NCBI GenBank assembly: GCA_030156435.1
Contig: JASGMM010000001.1
Coordinates: forward strand, 1-64,000
Direction: 5' to 3'
DNA from: Clostridiales bacterium
GTDB taxonomy: Bacteria; Bacillota; Clostridia; Mahellales; Mahellaceae
DNA length: 64,000 nt
Position 1 is the first letter of the stretch. Every line of letters begins with the position of its first letter. The notes beneath the pieces were generated by a model. That model was not told the DNA's origin. It did no database searches and saw nothing but the letters and a program-made list of their open reading frames with translations. Made by a program: the position numbers and the translations under genes. Positions 18,600 through 26,395 of this stretch are shown here, in pieces.

Positions 18600-19541
18600 T
18601 TACCACAGGCTCACGTCATTGACGCGACGCGAAATAGTATTTACTATAATCAAAAGTATGAAATTTATCACAGAATTAAACAGACCTACGGCAGTAGAAA
18701 AACTGTACTGCGCTCCTAATATACCCATCCTGTATACATATGTCGATATAACATCGGACGCTGGCATATTCAGATTGTTTTGCAGCAAGAACACCTTTTC
18801 AAAGCCCACGTTCATTATGCTCCCGACATTTAGGATTAAAAGTATAACAACCGTAGGCATTATCCCAGGTAAATCTATATGCCAAATCCGTTTCATCCTG
18901 CTAGCCCCATCGACTATAGCAGCCTCGTGCAGCTCGGGATCAATGCCAGCTAATGCAGCCATGTATATAATCGAGTTCCATCCCATATGCTGCCATACGT
19001 CCGATAATACATATATCGTTTTGAACCATGCAGGCTCTATCATAAAGTATATAGGTTGTCCCCCTAAAGCTACAATCAGTTTATTGACTATGCCATTACT
19101 TGGCGAAAGAAATGAAATTATCATCCCTGCTACAACTACTGTAGAAAGGAAGTGCGGTGCATATGTTATAGTCTGCACAGTATTCTTTATAACGCCGTTT
19201 CTTAATTCGTTCATCATTATAGCTAATATTATAGGAATAGGAAATCCAACTGCTAAACTATATAAGCTTATACCCAACGTATTCGCCATAAGACGCCCAA
19301 AATTATAGCCGTTAAAAAATCGTTCAAAATGCTTAAATCCTACCCAAGGGCTACCCCATATGCCCTTAGTAGCTACGAAATCTTTAAATGCCAATTGCAC
19401 GCCATACATAGGCAGGTAATGGAATATAAGGAAATACAATATTGCCGGAATTAACATTATATAAAGATCATAATTCCTTATCGCATATCTCATAGTAGAG
19501 TTCTTGCCAATACCCCTATCCAACTTATTAGAGCTCCCCAT
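18600..19541 (-). CDS. Carbohydrate ABC transporter permease (LplB type), first gene of the operon
   Basis: First permease subunit, 313 aa with six hydrophobic segments. The ATPase-docking loop reads EAAIVDGASRMKRIWHIDLP. The N-terminal cytoplasmic tail leads into YDLYIMLIPAILYFLIFHYLPMYG, typical of LplB. ATG 19541 is preceded by AAGGGAG at a rather long distance (about 12 bases). An internal ATG at codon 17 lacks a ribosome site. The two operators upstream suggest repression by the operon's LacI protein. With the binding protein broken and GH94 truncated, this permease is probably left without a working partner. Confidence 0.92.
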   Translation of the reverse strand: MGSSNKLDRGIGKNSTMRYAIRNYDLYIMLIPAILYFLIFHYLPMYGVQLAFKDFVATKGIWGSPWVGFKHFERFFNGYNFGRLMANTLGISLYSLAVGFPIPIILAIMMNELRNGVIKNTVQTITYAPHFLSTVVVAGMIISFLSPSNGIVNKLIVALGGQPIYFMIEPAWFKTIYVLSDVWQHMGWNSIIYMAALAGIDPELHEAAIVDGASRMKRIWHIDLPGIMPTVVILLILNVGSIMNVGFEKVFLLQNNLNMPASDVISTYVYRMGILGAQYSFSTAVGLFNSVINFILLIIVNTISRRVNDVSLW

Positions 19542-19590
19542 TGTCAGCCAACTCTCCCTTCTGTACGGTTTAAAAACGCCGTCCTTTATC

Positions 19591-19600
19591 GAAACGTTTC
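19591..19600. promoter_or_regulatory. Promoter-proximal LacI-type operator
   Basis: GAAACGTTTC palindrome in the context TATCGAAACGTTTCTATA, 50 bases upstream of the first permease. It is identical over at least 15 bases to the second site 88 bp further up. The central CG is typical of LacI-family operators. Confidence 0.75.
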
Positions 19601-19678
19601 TATAAAGTGACTGCTTTATTGCCCTATTTTGTTATTTTATTATCAAAATGCTTATAATATAGCTGCATCACATATATC

Positions 19679-19688
19679 GAAACGTTTC
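19679..19688. promoter_or_regulatory. Distal LacI-type operator
   Basis: Second GAAACGTTTC palindrome in an AT-rich ATATATC...TATATAT frame. Centre-to-centre distance to the proximal site is 88 bp, which would allow DNA looping. The promoter should lie between or over the two sites, but no clear -35/-10 pair stands out (TATATT at the minus-strand side of 19660 is a candidate -10). Confidence 0.72.
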
Positions 19689-19728
19689 TATATATCTGCT
19701 TTCATTATACAATCCTAAAGGCGTCTAG

Positions 19729-20202
19729 TCAATAGATATCATAAAAATTTTTCTCATATTCTTTTACCTTGTCAACAAGTCTCACGAACTGATCATAAGT
19801 GCACATAATGCCCATTATGCTGAGCGGTCGCCCCAATCTTACCCAGTTCAAGTGCCGAGACATATATCCGCCTATGGATGTCAGCGGGTGAAGCGTTATC
19901 AATGCATCGACCATTATTATGTGATCAGCAGTCATGCCCGATATGTTAAGATAGCTATATACAGCATTTATGGCCAAATCCTTATCACCTTTGACACCGC
20001 ATATGTATATATCATTATTAAATTCATCTGTGCCCATAAATACCCATTTGCCCAATTGATCCTCATCCATTTCATCATAAAATGGTATAGTGTAGAATTG
20101 CTCGTATGACGACCGCCCATGGCACGGCAAATATCCTAAATGTATGGCGGCGGCTGTAACTGAAGAATGCGAACCGCCGTAGCATGTGTAAATAAGTTTC
20201 AT
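19729..20202 (-). CDS. DUF3189 family protein, copy 1
   Basis: 157-aa small cytoplasmic protein of the DUF3189 family, found mostly in spore-forming Clostridia; its function is not known. It starts MKLIYTCYGGSHSSVTAAAIHLG and carries a GTDEFNNDIYICG segment. It is related to the next upstream gene (both begin with K-IY followed by S/A-rich H-LG or H-GI), so the two arose by duplication. It lies downstream of spoIIP. No catalytic motif is evident to me. Confidence 0.75.
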   Translation of the reverse strand: MKLIYTCYGGSHSSVTAAAIHLGYLPCHGRSSYEQFYTIPFYDEMDEDQLGKWVFMGTDEFNNDIYICGVKGDKDLAINAVYSYLNISGMTADHIIMVDALITLHPLTSIGGYMSRHLNWVRLGRPLSIMGIMCTYDQFVRLVDKVKEYEKNFYDIY

Positions 20203-20341
20203 AAAAATCCTTAGTTACCGCTCAGTTGGTTTATATAGGCTTGGAACTGATTAGCCTCGGCTCTGTATTACGGATACCGGTGAAACTAAAGCTAATCATT
20301 ATTTTCGCCTATGCGCATTAGTCGCCGAGTAGTAACAATCC

Positions 20342-20755
20342 TTATATTAAAATTTGGGCTTTCACATTGCACACAGTCTTTAGAATATCACTATAATGCT
20401 TTTTTAGCAGCATATAATGAAATTGCGCGGGAAGGGATATATTTATATCAAAAGCTCTTACATCCACATAATATACCCCTTCGTCCATATGCAATATATC
20501 ATCGACAGAGGCCAGCTCGTTTTTTACAACAGAAATATTATTCTTAGCGCCTAATATATATACCTCATTATAGCCCTCATCTATTCCTATATATATAAAC
20601 AGACCATAGCACGAGGCGTATTTTCTCCCAAAATATGGTACCATAAGTGCCTGCTCTTTTGTCGGTACATATTCCCCGGGCAATATGCCAACATGCATAG
20701 CAGCAGCCACCGCAGCAGCATATGATGGTGAGTAACTATGGTATATTATTTTCAT
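20342..20755 (-). CDS. DUF3189 family protein, copy 2
   Basis: 137-aa paralogue of the gene at 19729. It shares the N-terminal MKIIYHSYSPSYAAAVAAAMH-type block and the GIDEGYNEVYILGAKN block at the same spacing. It follows spoIIP by only 6 bp, so the pair is probably read through from spoIIP and expressed during sporulation. Function unknown. The 139-bp gap to copy 1 holds no open frame I trust, only a short inverted repeat (GATTAGC / GCTAATC). Confidence 0.72.
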   Translation of the reverse strand: MKIIYHSYSPSYAAAVAAAMHVGILPGEYVPTKEQALMVPYFGRKYASCYGLFIYIGIDEGYNEVYILGAKNNISVVKNELASVDDILHMDEGVYYVDVRAFDINISLPAQFHYMLLKKHYSDILKTVCNVKAQILI

Positions 20756-20761
20756 ACTATA

Positions 20762-21880
20762 CTATTTGACTTTCTTATTACGTCCCAAAAAGCTTGTCCA
20801 ATTATTCTTTATCTTGCTGAACATTTCCTTGCTGCCTGAGCTCACAAACAGGAATATACCACCTACCACAGCAATACCTACAATCCACCATATGATACCG
20901 CTGCCCGTGCCTGCATCGCTCTTTTGGGCCGGCTTGGTCTTAGCGGTTTGGCCTGTTTCGGGCGATTTAACGCTGCCGCCGAATATAGCTGTCGATACCA
21001 CGTTCGCAAAAATTTTTGCCGAATTTTCTGCTCTTTCTTTTGTATGATCATAAGTGCCGAATTCGAAAAGCAGCGATCTGGGCGAAAGGTCCTGATTATA
21101 GTCGCCTTTGCCATAGTATATATCCTTGACCATACCAGGATATGTCTTGTCAGCTAATGCCTTTATTTTATAGGCCAGCGCCTCGTTGGCCTTCCTATTA
21201 GGATTACGTCGCCCTATAACGATGCGCACCTTTGCGGCATTCTCGCCGGCCACCGTCGTAACGTACTGTGCTTGTGGCACGGCGTCCCGGTGTATATCAA
21301 ATATGGCGGCCGGTTGGGTTTCGCGCATAAGCTGAAGCGCCGTGCGCCGTGAACGCCTATATGCTCCCGCATCATGCGGCACGTGTGACGTTTCATCTAA
21401 ATTCACCTTAACGTCGCGCTTTTCCAAGCCAGCCTTAAAAGCCTCGGCTACATCATATATACCACCCTTTTCCGGTTTGCTCGAAGTGCCGTCGCTGGGT
21501 ATATAGGACTCATCGCTATGCGTGCAATACATGGCTATCTTCTTATCATCGCCTTGTTGTGCCATAACGGCCTCCACATTATCTATCATGGATACATCTA
21601 CATCCGGCAGCGTTACGGTCTCTATATATTTCGCTTTAGCAGTATGATTTTGCTGGTCTACCGATATTATACGATACCTCTTATTATCGCTGCTCAGATA
21701 TTCGTCATCTTTGGACACATCCCATGCGATCATAAAAAGTTCTTTGTCGTCTTGGTCATATACCGTAAAATATTTTTCTTCTTCGCCATACCAATCGTCT
21801 GCTTTTACAAGCGTTTGTACATTTCCGAGTACCAGCGACAAACATATCAGAGCCGATACAACCAACTTATTTATTTTCAT
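20762..21880 (-). CDS. spoIIP: Stage II sporulation protein P (SpoIIP-type peptidoglycan hydrolase)
   Basis: Cell-wall amidase/endopeptidase that thins septal peptidoglycan during engulfment, together with SpoIID and SpoIIM. The 372-aa protein has an N-terminal signal segment (residues 5-26) and the SpoIIP catalytic domain at about 110-290, with MYCTHSDESY, FDIHRDAVP and LLFEFGTYDHT. These hold the expected His and Glu zinc/catalytic residues. Unusually, a second hydrophobic segment (GIIWWIVGIAVVGGIFLF) and a basic tail follow at the C-terminus. The start is set at ATG 21880 (9 bases from AGGAGG); ATG 21886 is also possible. It overlaps the DUF1614 gene by 14 bp. Confidence 0.88.
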   Translation of the reverse strand: MKINKLVVSALICLSLVLGNVQTLVKADDWYGEEEKYFTVYDQDDKELFMIAWDVSKDDEYLSSDNKRYRIISVDQQNHTAKAKYIETVTLPDVDVSMIDNVEAVMAQQGDDKKIAMYCTHSDESYIPSDGTSSKPEKGGIYDVAEAFKAGLEKRDVKVNLDETSHVPHDAGAYRRSRRTALQLMRETQPAAIFDIHRDAVPQAQYVTTVAGENAAKVRIVIGRRNPNRKANEALAYKIKALADKTYPGMVKDIYYGKGDYNQDLSPRSLLFEFGTYDHTKERAENSAKIFANVVSTAIFGGSVKSPETGQTAKTKPAQKSDAGTGSGIIWWIVGIAVVGGIFLFVSSGSKEMFSKIKNNWTSFLGRNKKVK

Positions 21881-22661
21881 CTTCATTTCCCTCCTGAACT
21901 GGCGTAATGATGATATTATCGTCGTCGGAACAGACTTCTACCACACTACACGAACTATCAGGTCCTATATCCAGTGTTGATAATTCATCGCTGATCTCCT
22001 GATCTTGTCCCAGCATACTGGTGAAGTGGCCCTTATCGTAGTCCATATCTTTTTTTGCCGTACCGCCTTGTAACTTTTCGCGGCTCTCCCCGACCAATTC
22101 TGCTAACAAAACAGCCAACAAGCCGGATATAACCGTGGCATCGAACATGCCTGCACCGCCTATACTAACTGGCGCCGTAATGCCCGAAGCCAAATTGGTC
22201 AATCCTTGCGCAACATCCGCTATTATTATTCCCATAATACCGGCTATAAAGGCTGAACGACGCGAGCGACCGAAAAGGTATGCTATAAGACCGGCCATTA
22301 TGCCGTAAATATACATGGGATCTATAGGCATAGTCTCCGGCTCAGAAGGAAATAAACGTCCCACGAGAAACACGGCTGCACCTGCTATAAAGGACGCTAT
22401 TATAGCCCTGTTGCGCTCGGTTGACGTCTCAGCTTTTACCAGTAGATATGCTGCCAATATTATAGGTACTATACCACCGCCTATATTTATCGACATACCG
22501 AACCCCAACGGTATATCAGGTATAAACGTGCCTACTATCATCGCCCCCACAAATAGCAAAGCTGCTGTATCACTCAACCGCAGCTTATCCAACACCCTCT
22601 GCGCCACACCGAATACTATTAAAATGGCTACCGCTATAAGCGCTACTAATCCAAAAGTCAT
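21867..22661 (-). CDS. DUF1614 family membrane protein
   Basis: 264 aa with six to eight hydrophobic segments and an acidic cytoplasmic C-terminal tail of about 75 residues rich in Asp and Glu. DUF1614 proteins have no known activity. The ATG at 22661 is chosen because GAGGTG lies 9 bases upstream; an ATT-rich extension to 22673 would sit on the ribosome site. That site and the T-run before the ATG form the 3' arm of the hairpin that terminates the pst genes, so translation may be affected by folding. It is coupled to spoIIP by overlap, suggesting a sporulation-related role (inference). Confidence 0.8.
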   Translation of the reverse strand: MTFGLVALIAVAILIVFGVAQRVLDKLRLSDTAALLFVGAMIVGTFIPDIPLGFGMSINIGGGIVPIILAAYLLVKAETSTERNRAIIASFIAGAAVFLVGRLFPSEPETMPIDPMYIYGIMAGLIAYLFGRSRRSAFIAGIMGIIIADVAQGLTNLASGITAPVSIGGAGMFDATVISGLLAVLLAELVGESREKLQGGTAKKDMDYDKGHFTSMLGQDQEISDELSTLDIGPDSSCSVVEVCSDDDNIIITPVQEGNEDENK

Positions 22662-22662
22662 A

Positions 22663-22722
22663 AAAAAAATCACCTCTTTTCAATATTGAGCAATATTTAT
22701 ATTGCCCTCAAAGGTGATTTTT
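22663..22722 (-). terminator. Terminator of pstCA overlapping the DUF1614 ribosome site
   Basis: On the minus strand AAAAATCACCTTT pairs with AAGAGGTGATTTTT, enclosing a second short inverted repeat (GGCAATAT / ATATTGCT), and a run of eight T follows. The 3' arm contains GAGGTG, the Shine-Dalgarno of the next gene. Confidence 0.75.
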
Positions 22723-22750
22723 TATCAAAATCAAATATATATAATGTTTT

Positions 22751-23638
22751 TTACGCTTTGCCAGTCAGACGCCTGTGCAGCCGACTCCCCAGCCAACGTG
22801 CCAAAGCATTAAATAGCAGCACTACTATAATCAATACAGCCGATGAACCATCAGCTACTTCTCGAGCATCAGGCAAAAGGCTCTCAGAATTGACTTTCCA
22901 TATATGAACGGCCAGTGTTTCGGCCGGCCTCATTATATTAAGCGGCGAACGCGGATTAGTGAAATCCCATACTTCAAAGTTTATATTAGGCGATGACATG
23001 CCTGCAGTATACATTATAGCGGCTGCTTCGCCGAATACGCGACCGGATGTCAGTATAATACCTGTAAGTATACCTGGCAGCGCTATCGGAAGGATTACTT
23101 TGGTTATAGTTTGCCATTTGGTTGCACCAAGCGCCAGGCTGGCTTCTTTTAATTCATCTTTAACCGTTCGTATGGCATCTTCGCATACCCTTGTCATAAC
23201 CGGCAGATTTAAGACCGTCAAGGACAATGCTCCACCCAGTAAAGTATAGCCCCAACCGGTGAAATTAACAAATACCAATAATCCGAAAAGACCGACTACT
23301 ATGGACGGCAGCGATGCCAGTGTTTCAACGCACAACCTTATAGCATCGGTAAGTTTGCCTGGACGCGCATATTCGGCTAAGTATATGCCGCCGCCCAGTC
23401 CCAGCGGTATCGTAAAGGCCATGGAAATAATGAGCATCATAAACGAGTTGAAAATTTGAGGCCCTATGCCGCCACCGGCATCCAGGGTTTTAGAAGGCGA
23501 TGTAATGAAGTCCCAGCTTATAACGCGGCCACCTTTATATAGGATATATCCCAAAAGCGACGCCAGCAGTATGACTACAGCAACGATTACTATATAGAAA
23601 ATCGTCGTAGCTATTTTGTCTGCGGTTCTTGCACTCAT
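22751..23638 (-). CDS. pstA: Phosphate ABC transporter permease PstA
   Basis: Inner-membrane subunit of the high-affinity phosphate importer, 295 aa. Six hydrophobic segments are visible, plus the ATPase-docking loop KEASLALGATKWQTITKVILP. The start is ATG 23638, with AAGGAGG 8 bases upstream, overlapping the pstC stop as ATGA. A longer frame to 23722 would run back into pstC and is rejected. It ends with the terminator at 22663-22722. The expected downstream pstB and phoU genes are absent; a DUF1614 gene follows instead. Confidence 0.95.
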   Translation of the reverse strand: MSARTADKIATTIFYIVIVAVVILLASLLGYILYKGGRVISWDFITSPSKTLDAGGGIGPQIFNSFMMLIISMAFTIPLGLGGGIYLAEYARPGKLTDAIRLCVETLASLPSIVVGLFGLLVFVNFTGWGYTLLGGALSLTVLNLPVMTRVCEDAIRTVKDELKEASLALGATKWQTITKVILPIALPGILTGIILTSGRVFGEAAAIMYTAGMSSPNINFEVWDFTNPRSPLNIMRPAETLAVHIWKVNSESLLPDAREVADGSSAVLIIVVLLFNALARWLGSRLHRRLTGKA

Positions 23639-24522
23639 TTGTACGCCTCCTTTTTGCCGATGAAACGAATAAGCAGTATAAACACAAGCGATATGGCGAG
23701 CAGCAGTAAAGCGATAGACCACAAAGCGTCATTGGGCAATGTATTCATGGCCGTATTGCCCATTTCCATAGTTATAATACTAGTCATGGTATGAACCGGA
23801 TCCAGGAGAGAGGAAGGTATATTCATAGCGTTGCCTATGACCATCTGCACGGCCAAAGCTTCGCCCAGTCCCCTGGCCAGGCCTAGTATGATAGCCGTCA
23901 ATAAGCCCGGCATCGCAGCGGGAAGCAGCACGCGGCGTATGGTTTGCCACCGCGTTGCGCCAAGGGCCAGCGAAGCCTCGTTTAATTCTTCGGGGATGGC
24001 CCTTAAGGCATCGGCTGCCACGCTGGCTATAGTCGGAAACATCATAACAGCCAGCACAAGACCTCCAGCCAGCACACTGAAGCCCAAGCCTCCTATATTA
24101 TTGCGTATAAAAGGTACCAGCACGCTGAGGCCTATCCAGCCATACACTACCGACGGTATGCCCACAAAAAGCTCTATGACTGGCTGAAGCAGTTTTTGCC
24201 CCCATGCAGGCGCGATATTAACCATGAATATGGCCGATGATATGCTCACCGGCGCACTTATTAGAATGCCGAATATGGATACGACAAGCGATCCTATTAT
24301 AAATGTCAAAGCTCCCACCTGAGGCGGGTTAGCCTCCGTACGCCACTTGGTCGACGTCAAAAATTCGATTGGAGAAACGCCATCTTTTACAAAAATGGTT
24401 AACCCTTTAGAAGCAATAAATATGACTAACGAAAATGTAACTATGATTACCAATATAGCACAAAGGAAGGTTATAAAGCGGCCAAAAGCCTCATTGCGTT
24501 TTTTAGCTTTTAATGTATTCAT
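23635..24522 (-). CDS. pstC: Phosphate ABC transporter permease PstC
   Basis: Partner permease of PstA, 295 aa, with six hydrophobic segments and the docking loop NEASLALGATRWQTIRRVLLP. Started at ATG 24522, which has CGGAGGAG at good distance; an ATG 8 codons upstream lacks a site. It has its own PhoP-box promoter in the gap to the chemotaxis receptor gene. Phosphate uptake needs PstB, which must be encoded elsewhere. Confidence 0.95.
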   Translation of the reverse strand: MNTLKAKKRNEAFGRFITFLCAILVIIVTFSLVIFIASKGLTIFVKDGVSPIEFLTSTKWRTEANPPQVGALTFIIGSLVVSIFGILISAPVSISSAIFMVNIAPAWGQKLLQPVIELFVGIPSVVYGWIGLSVLVPFIRNNIGGLGFSVLAGGLVLAVMMFPTIASVAADALRAIPEELNEASLALGATRWQTIRRVLLPAAMPGLLTAIILGLARGLGEALAVQMVIGNAMNIPSSLLDPVHTMTSIITMEMGNTAMNTLPNDALWSIALLLLAISLVFILLIRFIGKKEAYK

Positions 24523-24554
24523 CTTCACTCCTCCGTATATTTGCATACGGCATT

Positions 24555-24597
24555 ATTATACCATTCGTATCTTAAAACATTGTTAATTCTGTGTTAA
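24555..24597 (-). promoter_or_regulatory. PhoP-box promoter of pstCA
   Basis: Three TTAACA-like repeats on the minus strand (TTAACA 24592-24597, TTAACA 24581-24586, TTAAGA 24570-24575) are spaced exactly 11 bp. A perfect TATAAT follows (24555-24560), 9 bases beyond the last repeat. This is the arrangement of Gram-positive PhoP-activated promoters, which lack a -35 box. Confidence 0.8.
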
Positions 24598-24601
24598 ATT
24601 T

Positions 24602-26323
24602 TCAGTTCCATGCTGCTATTACTTCGGACGCTATTTTATACTCGGCCACGCTCTCACTGAGCATCTGTGCCATACTGGACAATCTCTGTACCGATTCGTC
24701 GAGTGCACGCATTATTTCATCATGCTGCCTGGTCGCTACAGCTATCTCCTTATAACTTGCGGATATGTCCGATGCAGTACCAGATATACGCGACATAGCT
24801 TCTACTATGGCCTCCACTCCGCTATTCACCTGATTTATTTCTTCTACCATAGCACCTATATGTTCATCGGTGTTATCTACATTACTCAGAATACTACCGA
24901 ATGACTTATCTAACCTTTGCATCAGATCATTCGCATCATCCATGAGATCCTTGCAGCTTCGCCCTATATCCACCGCCTTATCCACGTCATCTGACATCGA
25001 CGTCATTATCTTGCCTATATCCTCCGCAGATGACGACGAATGCTCAGCCAATTTTTTTATCTCAGATGCCACCACCGCAAAACCTTTGCCGGCTTCACCT
25101 GCTCTAGCTGCTTCTATAGAGGCATTGAGCGAGAGCAATTGCGTTTGCGATGCTATATTCTTTATTATTCCGACGGCTTTAGCGACCAACTCAGAGCGAT
25201 CATGTATGGTCATTATAAGCTGGAATGTATTCCTTATACCATCGGCCAACGATGCTATTCTACCTTCCATATCGTTAAGCCGCTCCTTACCGTGCTGCGC
25301 CGCCTCCAACATAGCTTTACTGGCTCTATCGGTTTCCTGTATTTTTTGCTCTATGACTTCTACGGATGCCGACATCTGTTGTGTAGCGGCCGCCGTCTCC
25401 TCTATCTCGGCTGCCTGCTCCTCAGAGCCAATAGCTATATCTTTTACGCCTTGAGATATGCTGCTCATACTCTTGGCGTTTATATCAGATGCTTCTATGA
25501 GTGTTTTACAGGTATACGACATGCTGACTGACGCCGTCTTTATATCGGTAATCAGGTTCTCCACATTATGTATCATTTTATTAAAACCATGGCTTAATTC
25601 GGCTATTTCAGGGCTTATCGATGTTTCGTCCGTTCGCACGGTGAAATCTCCATTTTCCGCCTGCTGCATGGCATCGGCTATACGCTTTATAGGCCTGGCA
25701 AGCACCATGCTGCCCGACCAGCCTATTATAGCCGATAAAACGAGGCTTATCAGAGCTATCCACAATATGTACTCTCCTATCTGGTTGACATATGTAAGAT
25801 AATCGGAGCTGCGAACACCAACTATATAAATCCAATCCTTACCCGGAATATGCCCGAAAGAGATCTTCATATCATATCCTCTGATATTTTCATTTATTAT
25901 GCCATTCTTTTGCCCTATAATACGATCCACCAATTGCTTATCATATGTATCCAACACATTATCCGTGCCATCTCCCATCCAATCTATGGTGTTGCCATTT
26001 AAGTCTATCAGATAGATGGAGGCATTTATGCCTTGGTTGTTGAAGCCGTTCCTCTCGGCTAATAATATCATTTTTAAGCGCGAGTCGAATATCTGCGTAT
26101 TCAAACCCGACATTATAGCGGTAACCTGTTGCACGACGCTGCGAGTGGAGTTGGAAAGCAGAGTGTCCATAAGTACTGTTATGTTTCGGCTACTGTAGTA
26201 ATATGACACGCCGCCCACCGCAGCTATAGATATAAGGGCTATAGCCATCAATAACCCCATTATTTTATATTGTATTTTTATGCGAGCATTTAATGCAGCG
26301 GCGCCTTTTATAAGTCTTGCCAT
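24602..26323 (-). CDS. Methyl-accepting chemotaxis protein inside the pst cluster
   Basis: 573-aa transmembrane chemoreceptor. Membrane helices lie at about 22-44 and 190-212 and flank an extracytoplasmic sensing region of about 145 residues. A HAMP segment ([20 protein letters not shown]) and a long coiled-coil signalling domain follow, with the hairpin tip in [50 protein letters not shown]. Start at ATG 26323 after GGAAGGCG. It lies between pstS (and its terminator) and pstC, all on one strand. A role in phosphate taxis through PstS is attractive but only inferred; ligand-binding residues are not recognisable to me. Confidence 0.93.
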   Translation of the reverse strand: MARLIKGAAALNARIKIQYKIMGLLMAIALISIAAVGGVSYYYSSRNITVLMDTLLSNSTRSVVQQVTAIMSGLNTQIFDSRLKMILLAERNGFNNQGINASIYLIDLNGNTIDWMGDGTDNVLDTYDKQLVDRIIGQKNGIINENIRGYDMKISFGHIPGKDWIYIVGVRSSDYLTYVNQIGEYILWIALISLVLSAIIGWSGSMVLARPIKRIADAMQQAENGDFTVRTDETSISPEIAELSHGFNKMIHNVENLITDIKTASVSMSYTCKTLIEASDINAKSMSSISQGVKDIAIGSEEQAAEIEETAAATQQMSASVEVIEQKIQETDRASKAMLEAAQHGKERLNDMEGRIASLADGIRNTFQLIMTIHDRSELVAKAVGIIKNIASQTQLLSLNASIEAARAGEAGKGFAVVASEIKKLAEHSSSSAEDIGKIMTSMSDDVDKAVDIGRSCKDLMDDANDLMQRLDKSFGSILSNVDNTDEHIGAMVEEINQVNSGVEAIVEAMSRISGTASDISASYKEIAVATRQHDEIMRALDESVQRLSSMAQMLSESVAEYKIASEVIAAWN

Positions 26324-26356
26324 TTTTATCGCCTTCCTTTTATTATGTATAGCGTT

Positions 26357-26382
26357 AAAAAAGCCGGCTTTCACCGGCTTTT
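26357..26382 (-). terminator. Terminator after pstS
   Basis: AAGCCGG / CCGGCTT stem with 6-base loop, extended by A/T pairs and followed on the minus strand by TTTTTTAACG. It begins 13 bases after the pstS stop. It should make pstS transcripts more abundant than the receptor downstream. Confidence 0.85.
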
Positions 26383-26395
26383 GATTATAGAGCGA

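Noticed and set aside
19591-19688. CcpA catabolite-response elements
   Set aside because: The GAAACGTTTC core resembles cre, but two identical copies before an operon that encodes its own LacI-family protein favour a local operator.
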